The notes below the pieces were generated by a model. That model was not told the origin of the DNA. It searched no databases and was given only the letters and a program-made list of their open reading frames with translations. A DNA stretch of 64,000 nucleotides from contig NC_054083.1 in NCBI RefSeq assembly GCF_017562075.2, positions 34,530,755 through 34,594,754 on the forward strand. The letters run 5' to 3'. A program made the translations under genes and the position numbers. Shown here in pieces: positions 1 to 12,100 of this stretch. This stretch comes from Anopheles merus. Taxonomy: Eukaryota > Arthropoda > Insecta > Diptera > Culicidae. Within the stretch, counting starts at the first letter, position 1, and every line of letters starts with the position of its first letter.

Positions 1-1012
1 CTATTTTGGGCGGCACAAAACAGAACGTTATGCTGCCCTGAAATGTACTTACAATTACACGCCGCACTTTAATCATAATGGGCAATAAAATCCCCGACTC
101 AACACCTCAAAAACACAACCCAATTGACCGAGGCTGGGTTTGCAATGGTTGACCGCAATTAATTATGTACCGATTAATGGGAAGTAATGCTGGCGATGAT
201 GCCCCCAAGGAAACGTGTCTCACCCCCCCCCCCCCCCCCCAAAAAAGGGATAGCAGGGTGTCAAACGATAAAAAAAAACAACTATTCAGTAGGGAGATGG
301 AACTTTGGTTTTTGTCATAATTAATTGTATCATTAATTCGCTCGTTAACCGCATGGAAACGCTTGACTCAATCCGGGTGGGTAGTTCGGAACCCTTCGCC
401 CGACCTGGAATTACTCTTCCCACCCAGCAACACGCAAGGGGGCTCATTTCAATCCTTTAAACTAAAATGCTTCACCTTCGGCTGCTTGAAAGCGCTTCGT
501 ACCGGTTGGTTAATATTTCGTGCTTCACTGAAGCAGCCACTCGTCATGGAAAACATGCGATCGAGCAAAATCAATTAAATTTTACACACCTGCACCGGCT
601 GGAACCAGTACTGGGCCATTCTTGCAAAATACGTTCGTTCGTTTCGCTACAATTGAAACAGAGAGTGAAGGAGGTTGCTAAACCGTTTCGGAGCACCCAC
701 AGCGGCAACAGCGGCAAAAAACCTTACCATTGTTTCTTCTCCACACAAAATGAGCCGCTCTGCCGCAATCAACACCCCGACCCGCGTCGACATTGGGGCA
801 CGATCTAAACGTCACGCGCGGTTACAATTAATTCGCTCTGCATGACGAGCTGTCGAGGATCGAGAGACGGCTGTTCTGGTGCTTTTTTTATAATCTGTGT
901 GAGGGGCCTCTTCGGGAGAGGTAAATTAATTTCCATTTCTAAACCGGCATCATCCGACATCGACACGAGGTTTAGGGTGATCGTGAAGTGAAGGGACTTT
1001 TTTTTGGTAAGT
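1..1012. other. gene-free stretch with poly-C run
   Basis: No coding sequence could be supported here. The open frames present are short and lack convincing splice sites or codon bias. A pure run of 18 C lies at 223-240, followed by A-rich runs. A minus-strand donor-like GTAAGT can be read near position 50, but no open exon leads into it. Confidence 0.5.
223..240. repeat. poly-C homopolymer, 18 bp
   Basis: Uninterrupted run of C followed by six A. It is one of four runs of 17 or more nearly pure C in the window. Its length in the real genome is uncertain because such runs are error-prone in sequencing. Confidence 0.9.
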
Positions 1013-1013
1013 C

Positions 1014-1031
1014 CTCTCTCTCTCTCTCTCT
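1014..1031. repeat. (CT)n microsatellite
   Basis: Pure CT dinucleotide tract ending in TAG, so it could serve as a plus-strand splice acceptor. The sequence after it is open for only about 40 codons from an ATG at 1044, so no exon is called. Confidence 0.8.
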
Positions 1032-1249
1032 AGGGAACCAGAATGGAGGGAAATCAATTGGAAATCGAAAACGTGGCTGATATGTTATGCTTTTGTTATT
1101 GTTTCCCTTTCACTGAGCTTTTTTTTGAGTTCTTTATATTGTTTAAAACTAATCGAAAACTTTAATGGCATTGAGCTAATAAATGAGTAGTGGTTCGATT
1201 TGCGCAATCAATTTAGACTATATATAAATATATTTGATTTAGTTTAACG

Positions 1250-1470
1250 AATCTGAAGAAATCTGCAAAGTAAACAAATGAATGTGAATCTCAAATTTCA
1301 AAATTAATGCATCATAAACGATTCATAAAACTCTATAGAATCATGTATCGTTAAAGAATCATGAATGCCTTAAGTTTCCCTAATTCTCAGTTAAATTTCC
1401 CTAATGTTCTTTATTACTAGTTTCATGAATCTCTAGAGGAGAACTTAATCTCTTTGAATATCTAAAGAGA
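1250..1470. repeat. degenerate ATTCATGAATCT-type repeat block
   Basis: AT-rich stretch with repeated variants of ATTCATGAATCT and TGAATCTC, such as ATTCATAAAACTC, AATCATGAATGCC and TTTCATGAATCTC. It precedes the SINE-like copy at about 1.6 kb. The same motif recurs far more regularly around the second SINE-like copy at 57.7-58.3 kb, which suggests that motif array and SINE belong together. Confidence 0.45.
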
Positions 1471-1615
1471 TCATACCATTGATCAAAGATCAAATCAGTT
1501 AAAGTAAGCAAAAGGACAGACAGTTTAAATATTTGAACTAGAAAATATTTCGATGCAGCGTACTAAATAAAAGAAGTACATAATATTCATTTATTCCACC
1601 GCATTCCTCCGCAGA

Positions 1616-1762
1616 CATGCCGGCCTATACAGGCTTTCGAGACTTTATTCATTATCACGCAGCCGGATAGTCAATCCATGCTACGGGGTGACGGTCCATT
1701 CTAGGCTTGAACCAATGACGGGTATGTGATTGAGTCGTTCGAGTTGACGACTGGACCGCAAT
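1616..1762 (-). mobile_element. tRNA-derived SINE-like element, copy 1
   Basis: Read on the minus strand, the stretch contains GGTTCAAGCCT (plus positions 1703-1713), close to the tRNA B-box consensus GGTTCRANNCC. An A-box-like GGTCCAGTCG lies about 45 nt before it. Beyond it is a tail containing AAAGCCTGTATAGGC. The segment from the B-box side to the tail matches a second copy near 58.0 kb, sharing CCTATACAGGCTTTCGAGACTT, the GCCGGATAG block and CTACGGGG (plus-strand reading). A Pol III-type SINE is the natural reading. It resembles SINEs known from anopheline genomes, but the family name is not confirmed. Confidence 0.6.
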
Positions 1763-2091
1763 ACATACATGTTGTATAAACCGAAAAAACATAAACAAAA
1801 TCTTATTTTATAGCGATTTTCAAAGCCATTTCAAAATAAGATTATTAATTGCATATCTATGGATATAACAAAGCCAATCTCACTAAACTATGTACTATAT
1901 AGATGCTGTAGCCGGTCTCGTGCAAACGATGCAAAACAACAGCTCATGTATCCTCTCAGAATTCTCCTTCGCCACGGCGTCGCATCTCCGAATTAACCTC
2001 ATTAAGCAACAAGCGCCATTGTACCGCCGGCGTGCAGAAAAGGTGCCGTAAAATGTAATTTCCTCATCATCATCAGCAACCAAAAAGCGAT

Positions 2092-2129
2092 AGAGAGAGA
2101 GAGATATATATAGACAGAGAGAGATATGT

Positions 2130-2161
<32 letters not shown>

Positions 2162-2184
2162 GCAGAGGGAAAGAGAGAGAAAGA
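2092..2184. repeat. compound (GA)n/(GATA) microsatellite
   Basis: GA-rich tract interrupted by ATATATAT and GACA. On the minus strand it is a long pyrimidine tract followed by ATGATGATGAG and then a 57-codon frame open to a stop at 1895. It could therefore act as the polypyrimidine tract of a minus-strand acceptor near 2066. Whether it does is unknown. Confidence 0.85.
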
Positions 2185-3075
2185 TCACACGCCAAACGAA
2201 CGAACCTAACGTGTCGCACAGAATCTGTCGGGCGTACAAAAGGGATAGGTCAGTAATTCGGAAGCCCCTCCCGTCTTCCATTCCCTTCGCAGCCTTCCCC
2301 AAGCCCCGAAGTCAATGGACGTGGGTGAAGAAACCGTCCCGCGTGTGTACAACACCTGCCAGGCACGGTTGTGTACTTTGACACACCGTGCTGGGTGCCG
2401 ATTCCATGGGTGTTGTTTAATTTTAAATCAAATTACATCCGTACCACACACACACACACACCACCCCAAGCCCACGCACTTGAGGGTGTAACAGACGCCA
2501 GCAACCGCCTGATGATGACGATGATGGGGTTGTGGAAGTGGGACAGCCCGGGCCGGTGAAGGGGGTACAAGAATTTTCCAATTTTCCGAATTTCATCCGT
2601 TACCGATTCGGCGTTCCCAGCGGTGCTTCCAACAAGCGTCCCAGGCAAACCCCCGCCTTGACGATGGTTGTGTACAGCCCGGGCTGTGGTAATGTAACTG
2701 CCATTAACCCCACCGCGCGCAGACGTTCGTTCTTTTTCGTGTGTTGCCCAGGGCTTGCCGGTTGATGCTGCCACTGCTTCAGCAAATCGTGCCAAGTCAG
2801 GTGTAAAATTATGTAAAATTGGCACAGTTTAATTGAGTAATTGAAAGAGGTTTCTCTTTCTCGTGGCTTTACCACAGTCGTGCTCGTTCTGCGCGGGTTC
2901 TGCATGAGGCGATACATTTTGTAACGCTTGCGAAAAACAACGTTCTCGTTTTCGATCCTAATGACAATTGGGAGCGCTGGCTGTCGTTGGTTTCGCGCGA
3001 GGGTTCAGCGTTTCTGTAAGCAACGCGGCGCCGTAAAACAATCTCCCGATGAAAGGTTTTCAATCCAGATCTTAC

Positions 3076-3143
3076 CCACTGCAGCACGGACGCCTGCCAC
3101 CAAGTTCATCAATCTTCACTTCATCGACAGGAAGCTCCTGGTA
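3076..3143 (-). CDS. candidate internal coding exon, unknown product
   Basis: On the minus strand a strong acceptor (CCACCCCTCCTCCCCC, then AAAAACCCAG) leads into 68 nt with only one open frame. The exon ends in a good donor, AGTGG|GTAAGA. The 22 codons read YQELPVDEVKIDELGGRRPC-CS. They are acidic, with codons mostly of RNY form, and two adjacent cysteines lie near the end. The other two frames hit stops within nine codons. It ends two bases into a codon. Joined to an acceptor near 2066 it would continue about 20 codons to a stop. I do not recognise the protein. The splice-site pair makes it better than chance, but a 68-nt exon cannot be proven by eye. Confidence 0.33.
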
Positions 3144-3553
3144 CTGGGTTTTTGTGGGGGAGGAGGGGTGGACGATTAATAAAGTCCCTTGTTTTCGCTC
3201 CAACCCCACCGCACCGGATACGAACTGGAGCATGCTAAATGAACTCACCGATCCGATCTGGTAGGACCGGGTTCCAGGCAACAGAACGCTTCCAATGCTG
3301 CTCAGCCCGGATGCTGATTGGTTATGTAACTGGCATCTCGAAAAAGGGTCAGTTCCGTTGGAGTTCCCCACGCTCCACCAACCAGTTTCACCGTGCTCTA
3401 CTTAATGAGCTGTCACCGACCGAAACGGTTCGGTGTTAAACTCCAGTGTCGAGAGGAAATTAATACAAAACCCCCTTTTTCCTAGCTGGTGAGGTTTTAA
3501 TTTTTTATCATGACAAATATAGCATTACCGCCGTTTCGCTTCTCCCTCCAGAA

Positions 3554-3574
3554 CCCCCCCCTCCCCCCCCCCCC
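3554..3574. repeat. poly-C tract, 21 bp with one T
   Basis: Run of C interrupted once by T. It is similar to the tracts at 223, 54,325 and 60,852. Confidence 0.9.
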
Positions 3575-3599
3575 AAATGCTGGTACGGAAATCGAACGC

Positions 3600-6500
3600 T
3601 GTCCAATTTGATTAAGAAGTCAATCAATTATATATCCCTACCGGGCGCCGCGCGGCTTTCATTTACAGCCGTGCGCCTGTTTCCAGCAAGATTTTACTCT
3701 TTGGGCGATTTTTGCAAAAAACTGTTCCACTTCCACAGGAAACCTCCGAGGCAAGCTCATAGCTACTGAGCTTTTCTGTCGGTTCGAAACCTTAAAGAAT
3801 GGCTCAAGAGTTTGCGATAGCGAGGGAGATACGGTACCCGTAGTAGTGTCGCGAGGGTATTAGCGTTTGTTGGAACACTGCTGCAGCAATTTTTCATCTC
3901 GCACTGTTCCTTCCCCAAGGCTGCCAAGCTCAGTTTCAATGAGTATCAAGCACTCGCGCGATATTTTAATGACTCCAAGACATCAACGGTGCACAGCATT
4001 CGGGCGATGATACGGGCACGGGTGACAAATTTGAACCATTGACTATTCGCAAATGACGTAATGATGGTGCAGTGCAGGTAGAGACGGAGAGATGCCGACG
4101 GAGCGCTTCGGAAATTGCAAGATGCAGATTGAACTGATAAAATGCAATTAAATGTTACATCACCGGGGACGGGTGGCCTTTGATTGATGTCATCCGTAAC
4201 GTAAAGGTAAAGAGGTGTTTCTACTTTCGAGAGCTTGCAGGGAATCTCCGGTAGTGCGCGATCATCAATTTGATTTCAATTCAAATCTTTCGTCTAGTCA
4301 TTGGAGGAATTTTGTGCATTTGTCTTGGCGATAAATTGCTGTAAATTAATTCTATTGGCTTTTAATACACCCAAAAGCCAGAGTTCTGCTTGTTACCTGT
4401 GTTACGGAGGTTTGCAATGTGTTTAGTATTGAAAAATGAGAGTATAAAGGGAAAACACTTTAATTTATGAATAGCCTTGGCTATACCTATACCAGTACCA
4501 AACTCATAAGATATTTTCTTTGGTTTAAAGTGTTTTGAATTTGGGAATCCCATTTATATTGGAAATATTGTTCTTCATCAAGTGATAGAATGCTTTTCAT
4601 GAAAAAAGTACTCTCATCATTACCCGTTACCCAATAGCTGCAGAACTACATCATATCTGCAATTACCATGGCAGCGTAGCGTGTTGGGTTGGGTCATTTG
4701 TTCATTACCTCTTCAAATTCATTTTACATGTTACAACAACAAAAAACATAACCTTTGCCCCTTCATTATGAACAATAGACCTCATCCAAGTGCTTTTCAC
4801 AATTAAGCATCCAAATAAACCCCTCTAGTAAGCGACAGAACGTATGCACGTCTGAGCATCCGAGCATTAAAGCACAAACACAAATGCCAACAGCTTACAT
4901 TGACATTTTGCGGGACAAAAATGTGCATACTCAAGGAGGAGCAGCCTACAAAACAGAGCTAAAATAATAACAAAAAATAATATACACTTCCCGGCCACTT
5001 GCAGGCGTGTTGGTGGTGGTGGTGGTGGAGGCAAGACCATCCAAACGGCCCAGTACTGAACACCACCACTTCACAAGACCTTAATGTCAGCGCTCTCTAT
5101 CGTTCAGTGCTCGAAGCCCGTTGCTGAAACCGAAACCCTACCCCTGCTCGGTAGGGCAAAGCAAGCAGACGGTAAGGGTACGCTTGTTGCTCTTTATTGG
5201 ATAATTTGACTCAGATGTGAAGGTTTCGTTCTCTGTGTCTCGGGGCCATTGCCCGAGCTGTTCAATATTGGTTGCAATTGAAAAAAGCTTCTACAGGAAA
5301 GGCTGATCCACCCAACCGTTCACCGCTCGTACTAGACCAGGTTGGCGAATCGGTCAGAGACAATTAATGGTAAAAAAGGTGAATGAGATGAGCACAAAAG
5401 TACCCACAAAAAACACACACTCACACAACACCACTATGCGCAAACCACAGAAGCATGATATATGTTAATGTAATACAAATCCCCTTCGCAAGGTTGCTGC
5501 ACACCGCGCAAAAGGAAGGGCAGCGGAGGATGGCGAGACAGCCCGCAAACGATCGGGTGAATGGCATTTAAAGGGGCATGGCGCTCAGATTTTAGGTCGC
5601 AAACCACAAAACGATGCATTCCACGATGACTGGTTAGAGCGTCTGTTTGAGTGTGTGTGTATGTATTCGTCTAACAGAAGCAAAATATCATTTCAATGTG
5701 GCTACATTGTTGCCTACATTCCGGTCGTGGTGCACCCTAAACCCATCCCACTTCACAGCAAGGAGAGGCCGCCGTTACTATGAAGACGTCTTTAGGTTGC
5801 TGTTGTTTTTCGAACACCAATTCTCCCTTTTTAAAGGGATGACTTCTGGCGTTATTACATTCCAAAGGGAATGGAATTTAGCTGCTGTCGATAAATGCCA
5901 AACATGTCAAACATGCTGGGATGGTAGAAGGCAATGGCAGTTGATACGGTGTGCACGAAAAAATAAAGTTAAAGCATGATAACGTTTTAATCTGTGCAAA
6001 TGTCAACGAGCACGGTAATTCGAAAAACATGTTTCACCAACGGTAAGTATCCAATCGTTGAACAAGTTTGGACAGCAAGCGCCCAGTCTACCAGAATGGC
6101 TACACAAACCCTGAGCAGAAGGACACGAATCTTGTAGTGATATTTGTCCCTTCCAGCCTAATGTCCAGATTAAATTTAAAGCATCGCTGCACGGTATTCT
6201 CCACGACTCCTTGGTCCAGAGCTCTTATTCTTAAGTTCGCAAGTGCCTGAAAGCGTGTCTATTAAACCAGTCCAAGCGCAATCTTGCTATATTGCACTGC
6301 GCCTTGGACCTTTACTGGCGTGTTGCTTCCACTACACACAGGCACTTCGGTGAAGGAGAGCGTGCCAAAGAAATCACTCAAACCGGCGTACCTTGAAAGA
6401 TTCTAGCCCCACTTAAAGGGAACGGCAACCCCAGTCACTCCCAGTCAGACGATGCAAAAAAGGTGCTTTAAGATGGCCACTCCGCCACCGAACAGACAGA

Positions 6501-8789
6501 GAGCGCAGAACAGATCTCAACCCGCCAGCCATTATTGCAGAAGGTTAAGACAGTGTGCGGAAGGCGCAAGCGTCCCAGCAAATGGGTGAAGAGCCGTCAG
6601 ACCGTTGTTACGTAAATGCATTGGCATTTTAACGCCACTGTCTGTGGCCTTTTCGAAGCTGCGACGGTATGTTTCTGCGATCGTGTGCAGAACTGTTGCA
6701 TAAAACATTGAACATCAATAGAGGCACAAACACAGAGCGGTTCTTCACGGGAGTGGGGCGTTGGTGTACAAACAGAAACTAAGTTGAAATTCCAGATCGA
6801 GATCTCGAGACCGGAGTGTCCAGAGAGTAATTATCGAATTAGTAGTTTGGCCAGCTCTTACGGCGGACCTCAACTATCTCGGAGTCATTGGAGTTAAACT
6901 TAGGTAATAAAATAGATTGTACTTCCGTCTACATGTCTAGAAAAGCTGCAATTACAAAGCATCCTGCACATGCAATATCCTGAAAACAAGCTGTGAAATT
7001 TTAAACGCCAATTTTAATTTCCAAATCATGAACCGAATAAACATCTCATTTCAACCAATGCAATGCAATGCACACCATAAACGATCTTTCTCACACAGAC
7101 TAAGTGCTCTGTGTCTTTTTACTCAACCCAGTTGACACACACCGGCGCCAGTATGGTACGGGAACCATTTCAGCCGTATCTGGTAACCTTGATTTCGCTA
7201 TTTCACCACCTAATGGGCAGGATAAGTGAACTCACAAACTCACTTGAAGCCTCCAAAACCCCCCTCATTATCTCATGATTCCACACGATTCATTTCCTAA
7301 TCTGCTTCCCCCACTTGGCAAAGCACCACCACAAAAGAAGACTTTGCTTACTGTAATGTGTTTTTTTTTGTTTGGTTTTTGGTTTCTTTCCCCCTGTTCA
7401 CGGTGGTTGAACGTGAAACGATACGATTCTGGTTCGATGCAAGTGAAATTGGTCGAGTTTTGCCGAGATTTCCAAACCCGCCTCCGCCGAAGCCTCCAAA
7501 ACTCCTCAACCGAGCTGACCTGGTTCGCTTAGCAACGGCGTCTCCGGGGGTAGTTTGTTTCTTTTCTTTGCCAGTCGGGTAATTGTCTCTCACTGCGGCG
7601 GTTCTGCATATGTGCACAAATAGGATCGACTTTACCGGCTGAAGATGTAGATTGGGTGTACCCTGGGTTCGAAGCAAACAATACGGCAACGCATTGCGCC
7701 ATGCAAAATATGTGAAACTCATCAACCCGGAATGTGCAACTGTGCTGGCTCTCGCTGGGTGCAAAATAGCGATCACTTTACCTCGCGTTCTGAACCGATG
7801 GTTAAAGGCGATTACTGCTTCAACATCGCCGAGCAACACAGTAGTGCTACACAGTTGCTACACATTTTTCAGCATCATCTCCAGCATCTTCCGCCGGCAG
7901 ACCCGGCACATGTGTGCGTGCGTTTGACCCTGGAAATAAGCACAGCTTTGCGGTGGTCGCCTGCTACTCCTTCCCTGTTTGGACTCCACACCGGATCCGT
8001 CCGTGTCCAAATGCGTCCCAAATTAGAGTAATAACACTAATCACCGCATCGTTCGGGGGTTGAGACATGTTTTGGTGTGAGGCGGAGTGTTTCTTCACGT
8101 CAGCATGTGCGTGGTACACGGTTGAGTACGCGTGATTTACCGGACTCGACGCTCTTGTCTTTCGAGACCTGGAGGCTATTTTTTAAACTCTCATCAGTGT
8201 AATGCGATCGGCGTAGCATTTAATTAGGGTTGGTCACGAAACAAAAAAAAACAACCAAAACCCGGAACAGGAACTGGGGTGGGTTGAAATAACTTTTTAA
8301 ATCTGGTTTCATTCCTTTCAAGATCCATTTTTTGGCGTTTGGTTAATTGTAGCCTTTTTCAATTGTAATTTGACGAATCGCGAAGTTCAAGGTGAATTTG
8401 TTTCCATTTTCCTTTATTATGTGTTTGTGGTTATTATTGCAATCAAAATTCAATTAACCGTACTCGTTCATGACTCTATTGATTTTCATGTTTCAATTTT
8501 TGATTGACGTTTCAGCTAACTGAGAACCAACAACTGGTGTATGAGTTGTTCAACTCATGATTTTCTATTTTGCTGTAACATTACGAGCAAGTTAATGATT
8601 TCAACAAAGCCAATAAACAATAATATAATAATAATAAAATTAATATTTTTATAAGAATGAGGCTTGGCTTTTTATTGGAAATTAAAGCCCTTAATGACAA
8701 CCGATAGAAGAACCTTTATCCTATCTATTACATGGGATAATCAAATCAATCATAGGAGGCTTAGGATTGCTAAATCTCACACTGATATA
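3600..8789. other. gene-free stretch
   Basis: No exon could be supported. Features seen are a (TGG)n run at 5009-5028, a good plus-strand donor CAACG|GTAAGTATC at 6043-6044 that lacks a convincing open exon, and many short open frames on both strands with no shared codon signal. Probable intron or intergenic DNA. Confidence 0.45.
5009..5028. repeat. (TGG)n trinucleotide repeat
   Basis: Six to seven consecutive TGG units in otherwise non-coding sequence. Confidence 0.8.
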
Positions 8790-9137
8790 CAGTGAACCCT
8801 TTCTTATTTGACACCTCTCCAAATTGAAAAACCTCTCTTATTTGAACATTTTGCACAGTTTCTTGATTTTCAGTACATTTTTGTTCCTCTAATTAGGAAA
8901 ACCTCTGAAATTTGTATCCCCCTTATTTGTGTATGGTGTTGCCATGGTTATTGAATGATGTATGCTCAAATTGGCAATCGTGTTCGCAGTTTCCTATAGC
9001 AACAGTTAAGGCTGCATACTAAATGTTCTGTCTCTTTCTTGTTTGTATGGACCTTTCATTCACTTTAAACCTCTGTAATTTGTAAACCCCTCTTATTCGA
9101 CAGTCCCATCGCCTCTCAAATAAGAGAGAGTTGACTG
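8790..9137. mobile_element. pogo/Tc1-type MITE with TA target duplication
   Basis: The 348-bp element starts CAGTGAACCCTTTCTTATTTGA and ends in the imperfect inverse, TCAAATAAGAGAGAGTTGACTG. It is flanked on both sides by TA. CAGT...ACTG ends plus TA duplication are typical of the pogo/Tigger branch of the Tc1-mariner superfamily. The interior carries repeated degenerate AACCTCT...TTATTTG or AATTTGTA blocks near both ends. It has no transposase frame, so it is a non-autonomous MITE. Confidence 0.72.
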
Positions 9138-9139
9138 TA

Positions 9140-12100
9140 CTATTGCCAGGGATCAAAACACCGCGAATGAACTCTATTTGCCCAAACAAAAAAAAAAATA
9201 CTGGCAAAGTTTCAAATGTTCAACTTATCACACTTTGTCAAATATGAAATAGTAAAAGAAAATTGAATGTAACACATACATACATTAGCTAGACACTCTT
9301 CTTGATTTTTTTAACTCTAAATTTATTTGAACTACGAACGAGTAGAAGATTACATTCGGTAATTTCTTATACAACTGCATTAAATATAGACATAGTGCAC
9401 ACAGCATACAACTCAATCATCATACAATTACGCAAATTGTGCTTAATTTGCACCATCCAACACCCACCCTCAATGACAGGTACAACCGCCGAGGCACTGA
9501 CAATCAATAGAATCTTACCCCATCTTCAATTGTTGCACAGATAATCACCACATCCACCAGACCTGACCAGCACACTTTAACACAAGCAAACGAATTTCGA
9601 AACAAATGTCACAGCCTTGCAATGACGAGCTGCACGCTTCATTGCCTGTATGACCGGCGCCAAACGGCAGCCCGCAACGCCCAGCCCGTTACAGCCGATG
9701 AGTTGTAAACCAGTTGTAATTAAATCGTTCCTACATCGGTACTTACATATCGCACAACTGCGCCTCACCCGCTGGGGACGAAAAAGACCGGCACGGGTAC
9801 CTCACCGCAAGAAAGAAGCCAGACAGCATAGAAGGAGATCAGTTTCGCCTGTCCCCGGTCCCCTGGCGGTGTTCATACAGCGAGCAAAACAAAAAATAAA
9901 CCAGCCGACATCCAAACCGTGTTCGTCCGTTGGTTGGCGCTCAACACTGCGAACATTGTCGAACATTGTCGTTATACGGAGTCAATGTCGTCATGTCATT
10001 TCGCCTGTTGTATCGGTCTGTTGGTGGCATTTTTTCTCTCGTCCTAGCTCGCAATATTGGACCATCAATTTTGCTTGTCCGTGTGACAAGATGGTGCACC
10101 CGTTCGGTTCGCTCCGAGCGCGTAATTATTAAATTCAATCAGTTTTCAAGCAATTTTTCCCCCCTAGTGGCTTTTTTCTCGCACCAGACACAGCAGACAA
10201 AAGCTTCAGCTTCTCGTTCTCAGCTGAGTAGAGCAGACAAGGCAAGCCGGTGAAAGAACAATGTGTGACAAATTTGCGGTAAAGTTCGCACCTCGGATAA
10301 ATAGTGAGCCATACATTTTTAATCAAATTTTCCACCCACATGGACATAAACTGCCCGTTTTTTTCCACGCTTATTTTTTGTTGACACATTCCTGCACACC
10401 ATTAACAAAATTAATTTTCTTTATTTCTACCATCAATTAATAATGGCCGACCGAGCAGTAAAAAACGCGTGATTTGCTCTGACGCCTGAAACGTTATTTA
10501 TTTCCCATCCGCGTTGCGTACCGGGGAGTGAGAAAAGCACACTCCATGAGCATCGGTTAATGTTGATGGTTGGAGCGATGGGGTTAACAAAACAAAAAAA
10601 TCTGAACTTTTTAACATACAAAAAAATAAATAGCCATGGCCTCTCACCTTTTGTGTGCGCGTGTTTTTACTTCTTCCGGGCAAGCGTTTTAATCTGAAAG
10701 CAAAGAAAGGGAGAGTGCAAAAAATGCATCGTTAATATCGTGTTACGCGGCAGGGGCCGATAATGTTTGCTGTGTTGTTTGAATGTGTATTTACATGTTT
10801 GCTGATATTTTAACGCTACAGCAATTAATTTGATTGATTTCATTACAATTACACACGCTTCATATTTATTATGATCGATCCTGGGAAATGAAACTGAGCA
10901 GCAAAATTCATTGCTGAGTTTTCAATAATGCATTTAATAATTAATAAGGTATATAATAATATATATAATATGGGTATATCAGAAATTCGCATTATTTACA
11001 GATTAACTTCTATTTTTTCCAAATTATTATTGAACAATTTCCTCTGCAATAAAAGTTAAAAATATAATAATATATAATAAAATAATAAAAACTTAAATTA
11101 ATCAATTAATTTATATTGATTAATAATTATCACGTTCATGTTGGGTGTAGTTGAAATTTGTATAATGCTTATAAACACTCACAGTGGATCAAAATTCTTA
11201 TATATTATCTATTCTTGAGACGTTTATCTAGTTACAAAAATTAAAAAATGTATAAATAAGTATTTAAATCCCGAAATTGGAGCAAAGCGATCCCCAAGGC
11301 ATTACAACTGTAAGCTAATAAACGCACACGCGAGCGTATCTGAACCCTTTCCGCATGAAATTTAGGCCCTCCGTCCACCCAAAAACGTTCGCCCACGAAC
11401 GTTCGCGATTTCGTAGATTTGCGCTCGATTTCTAACCTTTCTGTCGGCCGCGCCCACGAGCTTTCAATCGCGCGGACAAAAACAAACAACATATCCCACA
11501 CGCAAAGCCCAGCCGTTCGCGTGTTGCGCTATCAGCATGGGGAACATATCATATCCGTAATTGGGCGAGACTGGTCAGCATTAGACAGAGGCAAGAGCCA
11601 GAGGAGGAGGAGAGGGAGGAAGCGAAAAAAGGTCGTACAAAACGATAAAAATAGTTCCAACTTTCTACCAGAACGAAACTCCCAGTGTCTGCGATGAAAC
11701 GTGCGCTGCATACGTCGCACGGCAGACAAGCCATGGCATGGGGCAATGGGAAGGTAAGCGACGAAACTCCCTTGCTTCCCTTGCCCACCCTTGGACACGA
11801 CATGAACACCCCCCGAAAGCGGTGAAAATTACACCCAGTCAACAGAGCATCGAGAGGGACAGCACCGTGAAAACGAACCGAGATTCGTGTGCTGGGTGTG
11901 TATGCGCTGCTGCTGGTCAACTTTCTTTCGTCTGTACACACTGCGACTGTGACGATATGGGGCGGGAGATAAAGACACGAGGCAAAGCAAAGTAAAAAAA
12001 GGCAACCGGCACGCATTTCGAAATCCCCCTCGGGCCCCGCGCGGGTGCGTCTTGGGTGCGGTTAGGGACAGGTGAAAAGTAAAATCGTACCAGAATGCCA

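Noticed and set aside
1703..1713. Possible tRNA gene from the B-box match
   Set aside because: No cloverleaf with paired acceptor stem could be drawn. The block recurs as a dispersed repeat, so a SINE is the better reading.
11549..12016. 155-codon minus-strand frame with hydrophobic start
   Set aside because: The first 30 residues resemble a signal peptide, but the rest is incoherent and the plus strand is equally open. A 20-codon plus-strand start before GTAAGC at 11,754 competes for the same DNA.
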